From contig CADCSY010000092.1 in assembly GCA_902805555.1 (NCBI GenBank), forward strand, positions 35,923-99,922: a stretch of 64,000 nt of DNA, read 5' to 3'. This document shows positions 41,430-50,657 of the stretch, piece after piece. This stretch comes from an uncultured Acidimicrobiales bacterium (lineage in GTDB: Bacteria; Actinomycetota; Acidimicrobiia; Acidimicrobiales; CADCSY01). Position 1 is the stretch's first letter, and every line of letters starts with the position of its first letter. The position numbers and the translations under genes are program-made. The notes beneath the pieces were generated by a model. It ran no database searches, was not told the origin of the DNA, and saw only the letters and a list, made by a program, of their open reading frames with translations.

Positions 41430-42550
41430 GCCGCCACTACCTCGACCACGCGTCGACCTCGCCGACCCGGCCTGTGGCGGTCGAGGCGATGCTGCCGTGG
41501 TTCGGCGCGGCCGCCGACCCGGGTCGCGTGCACAGCGAGGGGAGCGCAGCGCGGGTGGCCGTCGAGGTGGCGCGCCAGCAGGTCGCCGACCTGCTGGGCG
41601 CGCGGCCCCGTGAGGTCGTGTTCACGAGCGGCGCCACCGAGGCGGTCGTGACGGCCACCTGGATGGCGACGGAGCGGGGCGACCACGTCGTGCTCCCCGC
41701 AGTCGAGCACCGCTGCGTGCGGGACGCCGCGGCCAGGCACCGCACCACGGTGGTCGGCGTCGACGTCCACGGTCGTGTCGACTGGGCAGCGCTGGCCGAG
41801 GCGGTCGAGCCGGGCACGGCGCTCGTGCACGTCCAGTGGGGCAACCACGAGGTCGGCACCCTCCAGCCGGTGGCCGACGCCGTCGCCGCCTGCCGGGAGC
41901 GAGGAGTGCTCGTCCACGTCGACGCCGCCCAGGCCGCGGGCCACGTCCCGATCGACTTCGTGGCGCTCGGGGCCGACCTGCTCAGCGTGAGCGCCCACAA
42001 GCTGGGCGGCCCGGTGGGGGTCGGCGCGCTGCTGGTGCGCCGGGGCCTGCGCCTGCGCCCGCTCATGGTGGGCGGTGACCAGGAGCGGGCCCGGCGGGCC
42101 GGCTCCGAGAACGTGCCCGGCATCGTCGGCTTCGGCGCCGCTGCCTCGGCGCTGTCCGACGGAGGGCTCGTCCGGGAGGCGTCGGCCGCAGCGGCGCAGA
42201 CCGGGCGGGTGGTCGAAGCGGCACGGGGAGGCCGGCTCGGGGCCGATGTGACGGTGCTCGGGGACCCGGACCCGGCGGGACGCCTCCCCCACCTCGTCTG
42301 CCTCACCGTGGGGGGCGTCGAGGCGGAACCGGTGCTGCTCGGGCTCGACCAGGCGGGTGTCGCCGTCCACTCGGGGTCGTCGTGCTCGTCGGAGTCGCTC
42401 GAGCCGTCGCCGGTGCTCGAGGCGATGGGGGTCGACGCCGAGCGCTCGCTGCGGGTGAGCGTCGGCTGGAGCACCGAGGACGGTGACGTCGACGCCCTGC
42501 TGGGCGCCATGCCCGACGTCGTCAGCCGGCTCCGCGCGCTGCGGAGCTGA
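41426..42550 (+). CDS. cysteine desulfurase (NifS/IscS-like) with a CTG start
   Basis: A 374-residue PLP enzyme. The N-terminus YLDHASTSPTRP is the family's usual opening. PLP contacts include TSGATEAVV, HVDAAQAAGH (Asp166) and the Schiff-base Lys192 in SAHKLGGP. The catalytic Cys320 is in HSGSSCSSESLEPS. It supplies sulfur for clusters or tRNA. There is no ATG/GTG/TTG in frame before YLDHAS; the first GTG (41474) removes it. CTG 41426 overlaps the sufR-like stop as CTGA, so I infer a CTG start by translational coupling. Confidence 0.88.
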   Translation: MSRHYLDHASTSPTRPVAVEAMLPWFGAAADPGRVHSEGSAARVAVEVARQQVADLLGARPREVVFTSGATEAVVTATWMATERGDHVVLPAVEHRCVRDAAARHRTTVVGVDVHGRVDWAALAEAVEPGTALVHVQWGNHEVGTLQPVADAVAACRERGVLVHVDAAQAAGHVPIDFVALGADLLSVSAHKLGGPVGVGALLVRRGLRLRPLMVGGDQERARRAGSENVPGIVGFGAAASALSDGGLVREASAAAAQTGRVVEAARGGRLGADVTVLGDPDPAGRLPHLVCLTVGGVEAEPVLLGLDQAGVAVHSGSSCSSESLEPSPVLEAMGVDAERSLRVSVGWSTEDGDVDALLGAMPDVVSRLRALRS

Positions 42551-42711
42551 GCGGGGGTGGTGTGGCAGGGGGCGGCGAGCCCCGGGCGGCGCCCGACGAG
42601 CACCGTCCCCGCAGCGGCTGACCGGGCGCCGGCTGCGACGGTCTCCGCCGCCGGTGCTGCGACCCGCGCGGGATCGTGCGATCCTTCTCGCCTGACGAGG
42701 GGGGTCATCGC

Positions 42712-43893
42712 ATGAGGTTCGGGATCTTCTACGAGCACCAGCTGCCGCGACCGTGGTCGCAGGACGCCGAGCACGACCTGCTCCACCAGGCCCTCGACCA
42801 GGTGGAGCTGGCCGACCGGCTCGGCTACGACTACGCCTGGGAGGTCGAGCACCACTTCATGGAGGAGTACAGCCACTCCTCCGCCCCCGAGGTCTTCCTG
42901 GCGGCTGCGAGCCAGCGGACGAAGCAGATCCGCCTCGGCCACGGCATCGTCCAGCTCACGACCAACCACCCGGCCCGGGTGGCCGAGCGGGTGTCCACGC
43001 TCGACCTCGTCTCCGGCGGCCGGGTGGAGCTGGGCCTGGGAGAGGGTTCGAGCGTCACCGAGCTGCACCCGTTCGAGCGCCGCTTCCGGGAGAAGCGCTC
43101 GGTGTGGGAGGACGGCGTGCGCTGCCTCATGCCGATGTTCAAGGAGGAGGGGACCGAGTACCACGGGGAGTGGTTCGACTTCCCGCTCCGCAACGTCGTG
43201 CCGAAGCCCCGCCAGAAGCCGCACCCGCCCCTGTGGGTGGCCTGCTCGCAGATGGAGACGATCCGCATGGCCGGCACCCGGGGGATGGGCGCCCTCGGCT
43301 TCCAGTTCGTGTCGGCCGAGGCGGCCCAGGCCTGGGTCCACGCCTACTACAACGCCTACACGAAGCGCTTCGACCCGCTGGCCGACTACCAGCCGAACCC
43401 GGCGGTGGCGGTGGTGAGCCAGTTCATGTGCGCTGCGACCGACGAGGAGGCCGCCGCCATGGCGGAGGGCTCGTCGTTCTTCCAGTTCGCCCTCGGCTTC
43501 TACAACAGCCACGGCCCGGTCGAGCCGGGCAGCGTCGACCTCTGGCAGGAGTTCCTCGAGTTCAAGGAGACGCCGAAGGGCCAGGCGCTGAAGGTCGGGG
43601 GCCTCATCGGTTCCCCCGAGACCATCAGGCGCCGGCTCCGCCAGTTCGAGGAGAGCCACGTCGACCAGGTGATCCTGTTGAACCAGGCGGGGAAGAACCG
43701 CCACGAGGACATCTGCTCCAGCCTCGAGCTCTTCGCAGCAGAGGTCATGCCCGAGTTCCACGACCGGGAGCCCGAGCACCAGGCGTGGAAGCGATCGGTG
43801 CTCGCCGGCGACATCGAGCTCGAGGAGCTCGACACGGAGCCGTACGACGTGCGCACCTACCAGTCGGTCTCGAAGGAGCCCGCCCCGACCTGA
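42712..43893 (+). CDS. LLM-class flavin-dependent monooxygenase
   Basis: A 393-residue luciferase-like TIM-barrel oxidoreductase: N-terminal MRFGIFYEHQLPRPW, DYAWEVEHHFMEEYSHSSAPEVFLAA, IRLGHGIVQLTTNHPARVAERVSTLDLVSGGRVELGLG, then PPLWVACSQMETIRMAG. It uses FMNH2 or F420H2; an F420 link is plausible in this lineage. GAGGGGGG lies 7 nt before ATG 42712. It is monocistronic, and the 161-bp gap before it contains no gene. The substrate is unknown. Confidence 0.88.
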   Translation: MRFGIFYEHQLPRPWSQDAEHDLLHQALDQVELADRLGYDYAWEVEHHFMEEYSHSSAPEVFLAAASQRTKQIRLGHGIVQLTTNHPARVAERVSTLDLVSGGRVELGLGEGSSVTELHPFERRFREKRSVWEDGVRCLMPMFKEEGTEYHGEWFDFPLRNVVPKPRQKPHPPLWVACSQMETIRMAGTRGMGALGFQFVSAEAAQAWVHAYYNAYTKRFDPLADYQPNPAVAVVSQFMCAATDEEAAAMAEGSSFFQFALGFYNSHGPVEPGSVDLWQEFLEFKETPKGQALKVGGLIGSPETIRRRLRQFEESHVDQVILLNQAGKNRHEDICSSLELFAAEVMPEFHDREPEHQAWKRSVLAGDIELEELDTEPYDVRTYQSVSKEPAPT

Positions 43894-43974
43894 GGGAGCG
43901 GCGCCGCCGGGTGGGGCCGGGAGGTGGGCAGACGCCCCGTGCACCGGCGCGGGTCGGGGTCGCAGTCGCGCCCG

Positions 43975-44778
43975 TCAGCCGTGGCCCGGCGCCAGCGCCG
44001 GACTGGCGGCGACGTCGCCCACCCGGCGCTCGACGTCGGCGGTGCAGCTCGGCCACCCGCACTCGCACGGGAAGGCGCGCCGCACGTCGTCGGCGTCACC
44101 CCCCGCCCCGATGCGGGAGACGCCCGCTCGGACCTGGGCGACGACGTCCAGGTTCGCCTCCCGCAGCAGCGCCTGTCGCTGTGCACGATCCTGGGCCCGT
44201 GGCCCCTCCGCCAGCGCCCCGGCGAAGTGCGCCTCGACGGCCGACGTGAGCGCGTCCACGTCGCGGTCGCCGTCGACCGCGATGGTCGGCGCGCCCTGCG
44301 CCGCAGCGTCCTCTGCGATCACGTCATGCAGCGCCCGGTAGAGCGTCGCAGGTCCACCGGCGGTGCCTCGCGCCACCAGCAGCCGGTCCTGGAGCTCGGG
44401 CGTCGGCAGGAGCCAGACCGCCCGGTCCCGGTGGGCGACACCGGAGGCCAGCGCCCAGGCGGGGAGCACCGACCCCTCCGCCACGATCAGCGGCGAGCTC
44501 GGCAGGGCCCGCAGGTCGTCGACGACCATCGCACCACGGGTGTGGTGGAGCGACAGCTCGACGAGCTCGAGGGGGGTCATCCCCTCCCACCGACCGGCGG
44601 GGCCCAGCGCCTCCCACCGCTGCGCTGCCGGATCACCCGCCGCCAGCGCCCGGGCCCGGTGGCTCCAGGTCCTCGTGTCGGCGCTGTACAGGCGGAGCCC
44701 GTGGGCCCTCGCCAGCCGGGAGGCCACCGTCGTCTTGCCCGAGGCGGGAGGCCCCCCGATCCACAGGACGTGGCGCAA
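43975..44778 (-). CDS. P-loop kinase-like protein with a C-terminal zinc knuckle
   Basis: A 267-residue protein opening with Walker A, VLWIGGPPASGKTTVASRLA, a lid-like Arg-rich middle (WSHRARALAAGDPAAQRWEAL), and SSPLIVAEGSVLPAWALASG. It resembles small-molecule or nucleotide kinases. The tail has C-x-C-x4-C (CECGWPSC), a likely zinc site. TTG 44778 is the first in-frame start. It follows the methionine aminopeptidase gene by 24 nt on the same strand. The substrate is unknown. Confidence 0.65.
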   Translation of the reverse strand: MRHVLWIGGPPASGKTTVASRLARAHGLRLYSADTRTWSHRARALAAGDPAAQRWEALGPAGRWEGMTPLELVELSLHHTRGAMVVDDLRALPSSPLIVAEGSVLPAWALASGVAHRDRAVWLLPTPELQDRLLVARGTAGGPATLYRALHDVIAEDAAAQGAPTIAVDGDRDVDALTSAVEAHFAGALAEGPRAQDRAQRQALLREANLDVVAQVRAGVSRIGAGGDADDVRRAFPCECGWPSCTADVERRVGDVAASPALAPGHG

Positions 44779-44802
44779 CGTCGACCGCGGTGCGGGCGCC
44801 GG

Positions 44803-45798
44803 TCAGACGGCGGGCAGGCCGAGCCAGGGGCCGGCAGCCGACCGCCCGTCCTCCGTCACCGTGAGCAGGTCGGCGCCGTCCTCGGTCACCACGACGGTGT
44901 GCTCGAACTGCGCGCTGCGGGAGCGGTCGGTGGTCACCGCCGTCCACCCGTCGTCCCAGAGCACGTGGTCGGGGTTGCCGAGCGTCAACATCGGCTCGAT
45001 GGTGAAGGTCATCCCCGGCAGGAGGGTGGTCGTCGCGGTGGGCTCGTAGCCGTGGGGGATCTGGAGCCCGGTGTGGAACGCCTCACCGATCCCGTGCCCG
45101 ATGAAGGCCCGCACGACCCCGAGGCCGTGCGCCCTGGCGTGGGCCTCGATGGCGCGCCCGATCACGTTCACGGGCCGGCCGGGGGCTACGGCGTCGATGC
45201 CCAGGAACATGGCCTCCCGGGTGACCCGGACGAGGTCCGTCGAAGCCTGGTCGACGTCGCCGACCGCCCACATGCTCGACGTGTCACCGTGGACGCCGTC
45301 GAGGAAGACGGTCACGTCGATGTTCACGATGTCGCCCTCGGCAAGGGGGCGGTCGTCGGGGATCCCGTGGCAGATCACCTCGTTGATCGACGTGCACAGC
45401 GACTTCGGGTACCCGTGGTAGTTCAGCGTGCTCGGGTAGGCGCCACGGGCGATCGCGCCCTCGTGGCCGATCCGGTCGAGCTCGTCCGTGGTGACCCCGG
45501 CCCGCACCGCGGATCCCACCTCCATGAGGACCTCGGCGGCGGCAGCCCCGGCCCGGCGCATCCGGACGAGCTGCTCGGGGGACTTGACGGCGTCGTCGTT
45601 CCGACGGGGACCGGGGTCGCCTGAGACGGCGTAGGGCGGGCGGCCGATCGCCTCGGGGACCTCGCGCCACGGGCTGAGCCGGCCGGGGCGGACGGGGCGG
45701 GCCACGGGAGGTCGCTCCATCGACTTGTGGCAGCGCTTGTACTTCTTCCCGCTGCCGCACCAGCAGGTGTCGTTCGACTTGAGGGTGGAGGCTCTCAC
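44803..45798 (-). CDS. map: type I methionine aminopeptidase with an N-terminal SEC-C zinc motif
   Basis: A 331-residue MetAP. Residues 10-24 hold a SEC-C zinc motif (CWCGSGKKYKRCH) that can bind the ribosome. The catalytic domain has metal ligands in NIDVTVFLDGVHGDTSSM, GHGIGEAFHTGLQIPH and MTFTIEPMLTLG, plus the final glutamate in AQFEHTVVVTEDG. It removes the initiator Met from nascent proteins. GTG 45798 overlaps the stop of the sulfite-oxidase-like gene (GTGA). The motif set matches the long actinobacterial MetAP type. Confidence 0.93.
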   Translation of the reverse strand: MRASTLKSNDTCWCGSGKKYKRCHKSMERPPVARPVRPGRLSPWREVPEAIGRPPYAVSGDPGPRRNDDAVKSPEQLVRMRRAGAAAAEVLMEVGSAVRAGVTTDELDRIGHEGAIARGAYPSTLNYHGYPKSLCTSINEVICHGIPDDRPLAEGDIVNIDVTVFLDGVHGDTSSMWAVGDVDQASTDLVRVTREAMFLGIDAVAPGRPVNVIGRAIEAHARAHGLGVVRAFIGHGIGEAFHTGLQIPHGYEPTATTTLLPGMTFTIEPMLTLGNPDHVLWDDGWTAVTTDRSRSAQFEHTVVVTEDGADLLTVTEDGRSAAGPWLGLPAV

Positions 45799-46415
45799 GG
45801 CCGGTGCTCCCAGTAGCGCTGCTCCCGCCAGGGGTCCCCGTACATGTGGTAGCCGTTGCGCTCCCAGAACCCGGGCCGGTCACCGCTGATCAGCTCGAGC
45901 CCCCGGAGCCACTTGGCCGACTTCCAGAAGTAGAGCCTGGGCACGATGAGGCGGGCCGGGTAGCCGTGCTCCGGTGCCAGCGGCTCGTCCTCGAAGCGGT
46001 GGGCCACGATGGCCTCGTCGAGGAGGACGTCGGCCAGGGGTGCGTTCGCGGAGTAGCCGTGCTCGGCGTGGGCGAGCAGGTGGGTGGCGGCACCCTGCAG
46101 CCCGGCCCGGTCCAACAGGTCCGCCACCTTCACGCCCCGCCAGGTGGTGTCGAACTTCGACCACTTGGTCACGCAGTGGATGTCGAGGGTCACGTCGGTC
46201 TGGGGCATCGCCATGAGCTCGTCCCACGAGAGCGTGAGCTCCTGGTCGACGAGCCCGAACACCCGCAGCGACCAGGTCGAGAGGTCGTCGTAGGTCGGGA
46301 CGTCGCCTGCGTGGAGGACCGGGAACCGCTCGGTCAGGTACTGACCTGGTGGCAGCCGCGACGGGTCGTAGCCGAGCTTCTCGAGGTTCCGGCGGTTGCG
46401 GTCGAAGAACCCCAC
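45795..46415 (-). CDS. sulfite-oxidase-family molybdopterin protein
   Basis: A 206-residue protein of the sulfite oxidase/MsrP catalytic fold. The Mo-ligating cysteine is Cys81 in TLDIHCVTKWSKFDTTWRGV, followed by GYSANAPLADVLLDEAIVAHRF, PLAPEHGYPARLIVPRLYFWKSAKWLRGLEL and FWERNGYHMYGDPWREQRYW. It has no Tat signal and no heme or dimer domain, so it is a small cytosolic form. Its reductase partner and substrate are unknown. GTG 46415 follows TAGGAT by 6 nt, and it is translationally coupled to map. Confidence 0.88.
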   Translation of the reverse strand: MGFFDRNRRNLEKLGYDPSRLPPGQYLTERFPVLHAGDVPTYDDLSTWSLRVFGLVDQELTLSWDELMAMPQTDVTLDIHCVTKWSKFDTTWRGVKVADLLDRAGLQGAATHLLAHAEHGYSANAPLADVLLDEAIVAHRFEDEPLAPEHGYPARLIVPRLYFWKSAKWLRGLELISGDRPGFWERNGYHMYGDPWREQRYWEHRP

Positions 46416-46421
46416 CTCCCG

Positions 46422-46489
46422 ATCCTACGGCTGGGCGGGGTGGAGCAGCAGCCGCGACCCGGCCCCGGGACCGGCCGCCGCCCTACGAT
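46422..46489. promoter_or_regulatory. divergent leaderless promoters
   Basis: Minus-strand TAGGAT (46427-46422) is 6 nt from GTG 46415. Plus-strand TACGAT (46484-46489) is 7 nt from ATG 46497. Confidence 0.57.
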
Positions 46490-46496
46490 GCGTGAC

Positions 46497-46964
46497 ATGG
46501 CCGTGCACCTGATCCGCCACGCAGACGCCGGGCGCCGCGGGTCGTGGCGCGGCCCGGACGGCGAGCGCCCGCTCGTCGATGCCGGGTTGGCGCAGGCGCA
46601 GGCGCTGGCCGTCGAGCCGGCGCTGGCGCGCGTGCGGCGGATCCTGTCGAGCCCGCTCGTCCGCTGCGTCCAGACGGTCCAGCCGCTCGCCGACACCCTG
46701 GGGATCGTCGTCGAGCCCAACCCCGCCCTGGCCGAAGGTGCCGACATCGAGCAGTCGTGGGCGCTCCTGGAGAGCCTCGCCGGAGAGGAGGAGGCCGTGC
46801 TCTGCAGCCACGGCGACGTCATCCCGCCGCTCCTCGAGCGGCTGGCGCACCGTGGCATCCCCGTCGCCGGGCCGGACGGGAACGTCGCCAAGGGGTCGGT
46901 GTGGACGGTCGAGGCCGCCCCCGACGGCCGCCTCACCACCGCCCGGCTCGGCTTCGCCCCCTGA
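46497..46964 (+). CDS. SixA-like histidine phosphatase
   Basis: A 155-residue histidine phosphatase. The catalytic LIRHADAGRRGSW opens the protein, SSPLVRCVQTVQPLAD is the second conserved block, and CSHGDVIPPLLERL carries the second catalytic histidine. It is short like SixA, which dephosphorylates phosphohistidine proteins, but small-molecule substrates are equally possible. The start is fixed by TACGAT 7 nt upstream, removing three extra codons from an earlier ATG at 46488. Confidence 0.85.
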   Translation: MAVHLIRHADAGRRGSWRGPDGERPLVDAGLAQAQALAVEPALARVRRILSSPLVRCVQTVQPLADTLGIVVEPNPALAEGADIEQSWALLESLAGEEEAVLCSHGDVIPPLLERLAHRGIPVAGPDGNVAKGSVWTVEAAPDGRLTTARLGFAP

Positions 46965-47141
46965 CCCGACGGGTCCCCCGACGGACGCAGTGCCGCCAGC
47001 GGTGCGCGCCTGCCGAGCTCCTCTTCGACACGCTGAAGCCTCTCGACGACTGATCCGCCACAGCGCGAGGACGTGCTGTCGGCGAGATGGCTACCGCCCG
47101 CCTGCTCGCGGCCGGTCACCGGGCGCGGTAGACAGGCGTCG

Positions 47142-49487
47142 GTGACCTCCCTCGGACCGGACGGCGTCGACGGCCTCGTCGCCCGGATGACGATCGACGA
47201 GAAGGTGGCCCAGCTCGGTGCGTCGTGGTTCACGCGCCTCGTGGGGGCAGACGGGCAGCTGGCCGAGGAGGCGATGGGGCGCCGCATCGGCGACGGCATC
47301 GGCCACGTCACCCGCATCGCCACCGAGTGCGGCCTCGGCCCCGCCGACACCTCGGCCTACGCCAACGGGATCCAGCGCTTCCTCCTCGAGCGCACACGTC
47401 TCGGGATCCCGGCGATCATCCACGAGGAGGCCGTCGCAGGCCTGTGCGGGCGCGACGCCACCCAGTTCCCCCAGGCCATCGGGTTGGCGTCCACCTGGGA
47501 CGTCGCGCTCGTCGAGGAGGTGGCGACCGCGGTCCGGGCCCACCTCCTGGCCGTCGGCGCCCGCCAGGCGCTCGCCCCCGTCCTGGACATCGCCCGGGAC
47601 CCCCGCTGGGGACGCCTCGAGGAGACCTACGGCGAGGACCCGTACCTGGCCTCGAGGATGGGGGTCGCCTTCGTGCGCGGCCTCCAGTCCGACGACCTGC
47701 GGACGGGGGTGGCGGCGACCGCGAAGCACTTCCTCGGGTACGGCTTCGGCGAAGGCGGCTTCAACCACGCGCCGGCGTCGCTCGGGCCCCGCCTGCTGCG
47801 CGACGTGGTCGCCGCACCGTTCCGGGCCGCCATCGCCGAGGCCGGCCTGGCCTCGGTCATGGCTGCCTACAACGAGGTCGACGGGCTGGCGTGCCACGGC
47901 TCGGTCGAGCTGCTCGAGGGCCTGCTGCGCGACGAGCTCCGCTTCGACGGCGTCGTCGTCGCCGACTACTTCGGCATCGGCCTCCTCGAGAGCTTCCACG
48001 CCGTCGCCGCCGACATCGAGGAGACCGCGGTCCTGGCGCTGGCCGCCGGGGTGGACATCGAGCTCCCGGCGACCCGGGCGTACCGGAGGATCCCGCAGCT
48101 CGTCGAGCAGGGGCGGCTGGACGTCGCGGTGCTCGACCGCTCGGTGGCGCGGGTCCTCGGGCTCAAGGAGCGGCTCGGCCTGTTCGAGGACCCGTTCGTG
48201 CCGGGTGGCGCCGACGCCACCGCCGCCTTCGACACCCCCGCCAACCGGGCCCTGGCGCGACGGGCCGCCACCGGCTCGATCGTGCTCCTCACGAACGACG
48301 GCGTCCTCCCGCTCGACCCCGGCGGGCTGTCCCGGGTGGCGGTGATCGGCCCCACGGCCGCCGACGGCCGGCTCTCCCTCGGTGACTACAACTACCCCGC
48401 CCACGTCGAGATCGCCGGTGAGGTGCTGCTCGGGGCCCCCACCTCGCAGGACCAGCCGTTCGACCCGGAGCACGTGGCCGTACCGATCGTCACCGTGCTC
48501 GAGGGCCTGCGCGCCGTCCTGTCCCCGCAAGTCGAGGTCGTCCACGAGCCGGGCACCTCGATCTCGGGCGACGACCGGTCGGGGTTCGACGCCGCCGTGG
48601 TCGCGGCTGCCGGCGCCTCGGTGGCGATCGTGTGCGTCGGCGGGAGGTCGGGCCTCACGAGGGCCTCCACGTCGGGCGAGTTCCGCGACGTGACCTCGCT
48701 CGGACTGCCCGGCGTACAGGAGCAGCTGGTGGAGGAGGTCGTCGCCACCGGCACCCCCACGGTCGTCGTCGTGCTGAGCGGGCGGGTCCACGCCCTCCCG
48801 GCGATCGCCCAGCGGGCCGCCGCCCTGGTGTGCGCCTGGCTCCCCGGCGAGGAGGGAGGTCGGGCCGTCGCCGACGTGCTCGTCGGTGCCCAGGAGCCCT
48901 CCGGCCGGCTGCCGGTCACGGTCCCCCGCCACGTCGGCCAGGTGCCGACCCACCACGACCACCACAAGGGGGCCGGCCGCAGCCAGTTCCTCGGTGACTA
49001 CGTCGACAGCCCGGCGTCGCCGCTGTTCCCCTTCGGCCACGGGCTCTCCTACACCGCCTTCGCCTACGACTCGCTCGCCGTGGAGGTGGGCGACGACGGC
49101 GGTCTCGGCATCGAGTGCGTGGTCACCAACGTCGGTCGTGCAGCTGGCGTGGAGGTCGTCCAGCTCTACCTGCGGGACGAGGTGGCCACAGTCGGCCGCC
49201 CCGCCCAGGCGCTGGCCGGCTTCGCCCGGGTGGCGCTCGAGCCCGGCCGGTCGGCCCACGTCCGCTTCGGGGTGGATCCCGGACGGCTCGGCTTCCACGA
49301 CGCGACGGTGTCGTTCGTCGTCGAGCCCGGTGACGCCACCGTGCTCGTCGGCGCCTCCGCGTCCGACATCCGTCTGCGCCAGACCGTCACCGTCGGCGGC
49401 GCCCGCCGCCGGCTCGACCCGAGCACCGTGCTGGCGACGTCGGTCCACATCGACGTCCCGATCGACCAGGAGAGCGCCCTCCGATGA
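47142..49487 (+). CDS. GH3 glycoside hydrolase (beta-xylosidase/beta-glucosidase)
   Basis: A 781-residue GH3 enzyme. The TIM-barrel domain has the KHFLGYG substrate loop (195-201) and nucleophile Asp275 in [17 protein letters not shown]. The second domain spans ~370-620 and ends with [17 protein letters not shown] FnIII-like domain carries [12 protein letters not shown]. No signal peptide is seen, so it works in the cytosol on imported oligosaccharides. It overlaps xylA by 4 nt (ATGA), so xylose release is its likely job. GTG 47142 is chosen; TAGACA lies 7 nt before it. The preceding 177-bp gap holds no gene. Confidence 0.9.
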   Translation: MTSLGPDGVDGLVARMTIDEKVAQLGASWFTRLVGADGQLAEEAMGRRIGDGIGHVTRIATECGLGPADTSAYANGIQRFLLERTRLGIPAIIHEEAVAGLCGRDATQFPQAIGLASTWDVALVEEVATAVRAHLLAVGARQALAPVLDIARDPRWGRLEETYGEDPYLASRMGVAFVRGLQSDDLRTGVAATAKHFLGYGFGEGGFNHAPASLGPRLLRDVVAAPFRAAIAEAGLASVMAAYNEVDGLACHGSVELLEGLLRDELRFDGVVVADYFGIGLLESFHAVAADIEETAVLALAAGVDIELPATRAYRRIPQLVEQGRLDVAVLDRSVARVLGLKERLGLFEDPFVPGGADATAAFDTPANRALARRAATGSIVLLTNDGVLPLDPGGLSRVAVIGPTAADGRLSLGDYNYPAHVEIAGEVLLGAPTSQDQPFDPEHVAVPIVTVLEGLRAVLSPQVEVVHEPGTSISGDDRSGFDAAVVAAAGASVAIVCVGGRSGLTRASTSGEFRDVTSLGLPGVQEQLVEEVVATGTPTVVVVLSGRVHALPAIAQRAAALVCAWLPGEEGGRAVADVLVGAQEPSGRLPVTVPRHVGQVPTHHDHHKGAGRSQFLGDYVDSPASPLFPFGHGLSYTAFAYDSLAVEVGDDGGLGIECVVTNVGRAAGVEVVQLYLRDEVATVGRPAQALAGFARVALEPGRSAHVRFGVDPGRLGFHDATVSFVVEPGDATVLVGASASDIRLRQTVTVGGARRRLDPSTVLATSVHIDVPIDQESALR

Positions 49488-50647
49488 CCGACAGCTTCGT
49501 CCCCTCACCCGAGGACCGGTTCACCTTCGGCCTCTGGACCGTGGGTTGGCAGGGGATCGACGTGTTCGGCGGGCCGGTGCGCCCGCCGCTCGACCCTGCG
49601 CTCGCCGTCGAGGAGCTGGCTGCGCTCGGCGCCGCCGGCGTCACCTTCCACGACGACGACGTCGCCCCCTTCGGGAGCACGGTCGCCGAGCGGGCACGGC
49701 ACCTGGCGCCGTTCCGTGCTGCGTTGGAGCGGACGGGCCTGCGGGTGCCGATGATCACGACGAACCTGTTCGCGCACCCGGTCTTCCGCGACGGCGGGTT
49801 CACGAACAACGACCGCGACGTCCGGCGCTTCGCGCTGCGCAAGGTGGCGGACAACCTCGACCTGGCCGCCGAGCTCGGGGCCACGGTGTTCGTCGCATGG
49901 GGAGGGAGGGAGGGAGCCGAGTCGGGCGGGGCCAAGGACGTGCGGGCCGCGCTCGACCGGTACAAGGAGGCGCTCGACGTCCTGTGCACGTACATCGTCG
50001 AGCGGGGCTACGACCTCCGCATCGCCCTCGAGCCGAAGCCGAACGAGCCGAGGGGCGACATCCTGCTGCCCACCATCGGTCACGCCCTCGCCTTCATCGA
50101 CGAGCTCGAGCACGCCGAGCTCGTCGGGTTGAACCCGGAGGTGGGCCACGAGGAGATGGCGAGCCTGAACGTGGCCCACGGCCTGGCGCAGGTCCTCTGG
50201 CACGGGAAGCTCTTCCACGTCGACCTCAACGGTCAGACCGGTCCTCGCTACGACCAGGACCTCCGCTTCGGGGCCGGCAACGCCCGAGGCGCGTTCTGGG
50301 TGGTCGACGTGCTCGAGCAGGGCGGCTACGACGGGCCCCGCCACTTCGACTTCAAGCCTCCCCGCACCGAGGACATGGAGGGGGTGTGGGCGTCGGCCGC
50401 GGCCTGCATGCGCAACTACCTCGTCCTGCAGGCGAAGGTGCGTGCGTTCCGGGCCGACCCGGACGTGCAGGAGGCCCTCCGGGCGGCGCGGGTCGACCAG
50501 CTCGCGCTGGCGACCCTGGCCGACGACGAGACGCTCGACGCGGTGCGCAACGAGGCGTTCGACCCCGACGAGGCCGGCCGACGGGGCATGGCCTTCGAGC
50601 AGCTCGACCAGCTCGCCCTCGAGCACCTCTACGGCATCCGCGGCTGA
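49484..50647 (+). CDS. xylA: xylose isomerase
   Basis: A 387-residue class I xylose isomerase, the length of Streptomyces XylA. It contains the [12 protein letters not shown] catalytic-histidine segment, [63 protein letters not shown] and [19 protein letters not shown], holding the metal ligands. It turns D-xylose into D-xylulose. Its ATG overlaps the GH3 stop, and xylB follows 10 nt after it. Confidence 0.97.
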   Translation: MTDSFVPSPEDRFTFGLWTVGWQGIDVFGGPVRPPLDPALAVEELAALGAAGVTFHDDDVAPFGSTVAERARHLAPFRAALERTGLRVPMITTNLFAHPVFRDGGFTNNDRDVRRFALRKVADNLDLAAELGATVFVAWGGREGAESGGAKDVRAALDRYKEALDVLCTYIVERGYDLRIALEPKPNEPRGDILLPTIGHALAFIDELEHAELVGLNPEVGHEEMASLNVAHGLAQVLWHGKLFHVDLNGQTGPRYDQDLRFGAGNARGAFWVVDVLEQGGYDGPRHFDFKPPRTEDMEGVWASAAACMRNYLVLQAKVRAFRADPDVQEALRAARVDQLALATLADDETLDAVRNEAFDPDEAGRRGMAFEQLDQLALEHLYGIRG

Positions 50648-50657
50648 GGGACCGACG

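Noticed and set aside
47091..49508. Very long minus-strand frame opposite the GH3 gene
   Set aside because: It is the mirror of GC-rich coding bias: Arg/Gly/Asp/His-rich composition, no motifs, and the plus strand holds a clear GH3 enzyme.
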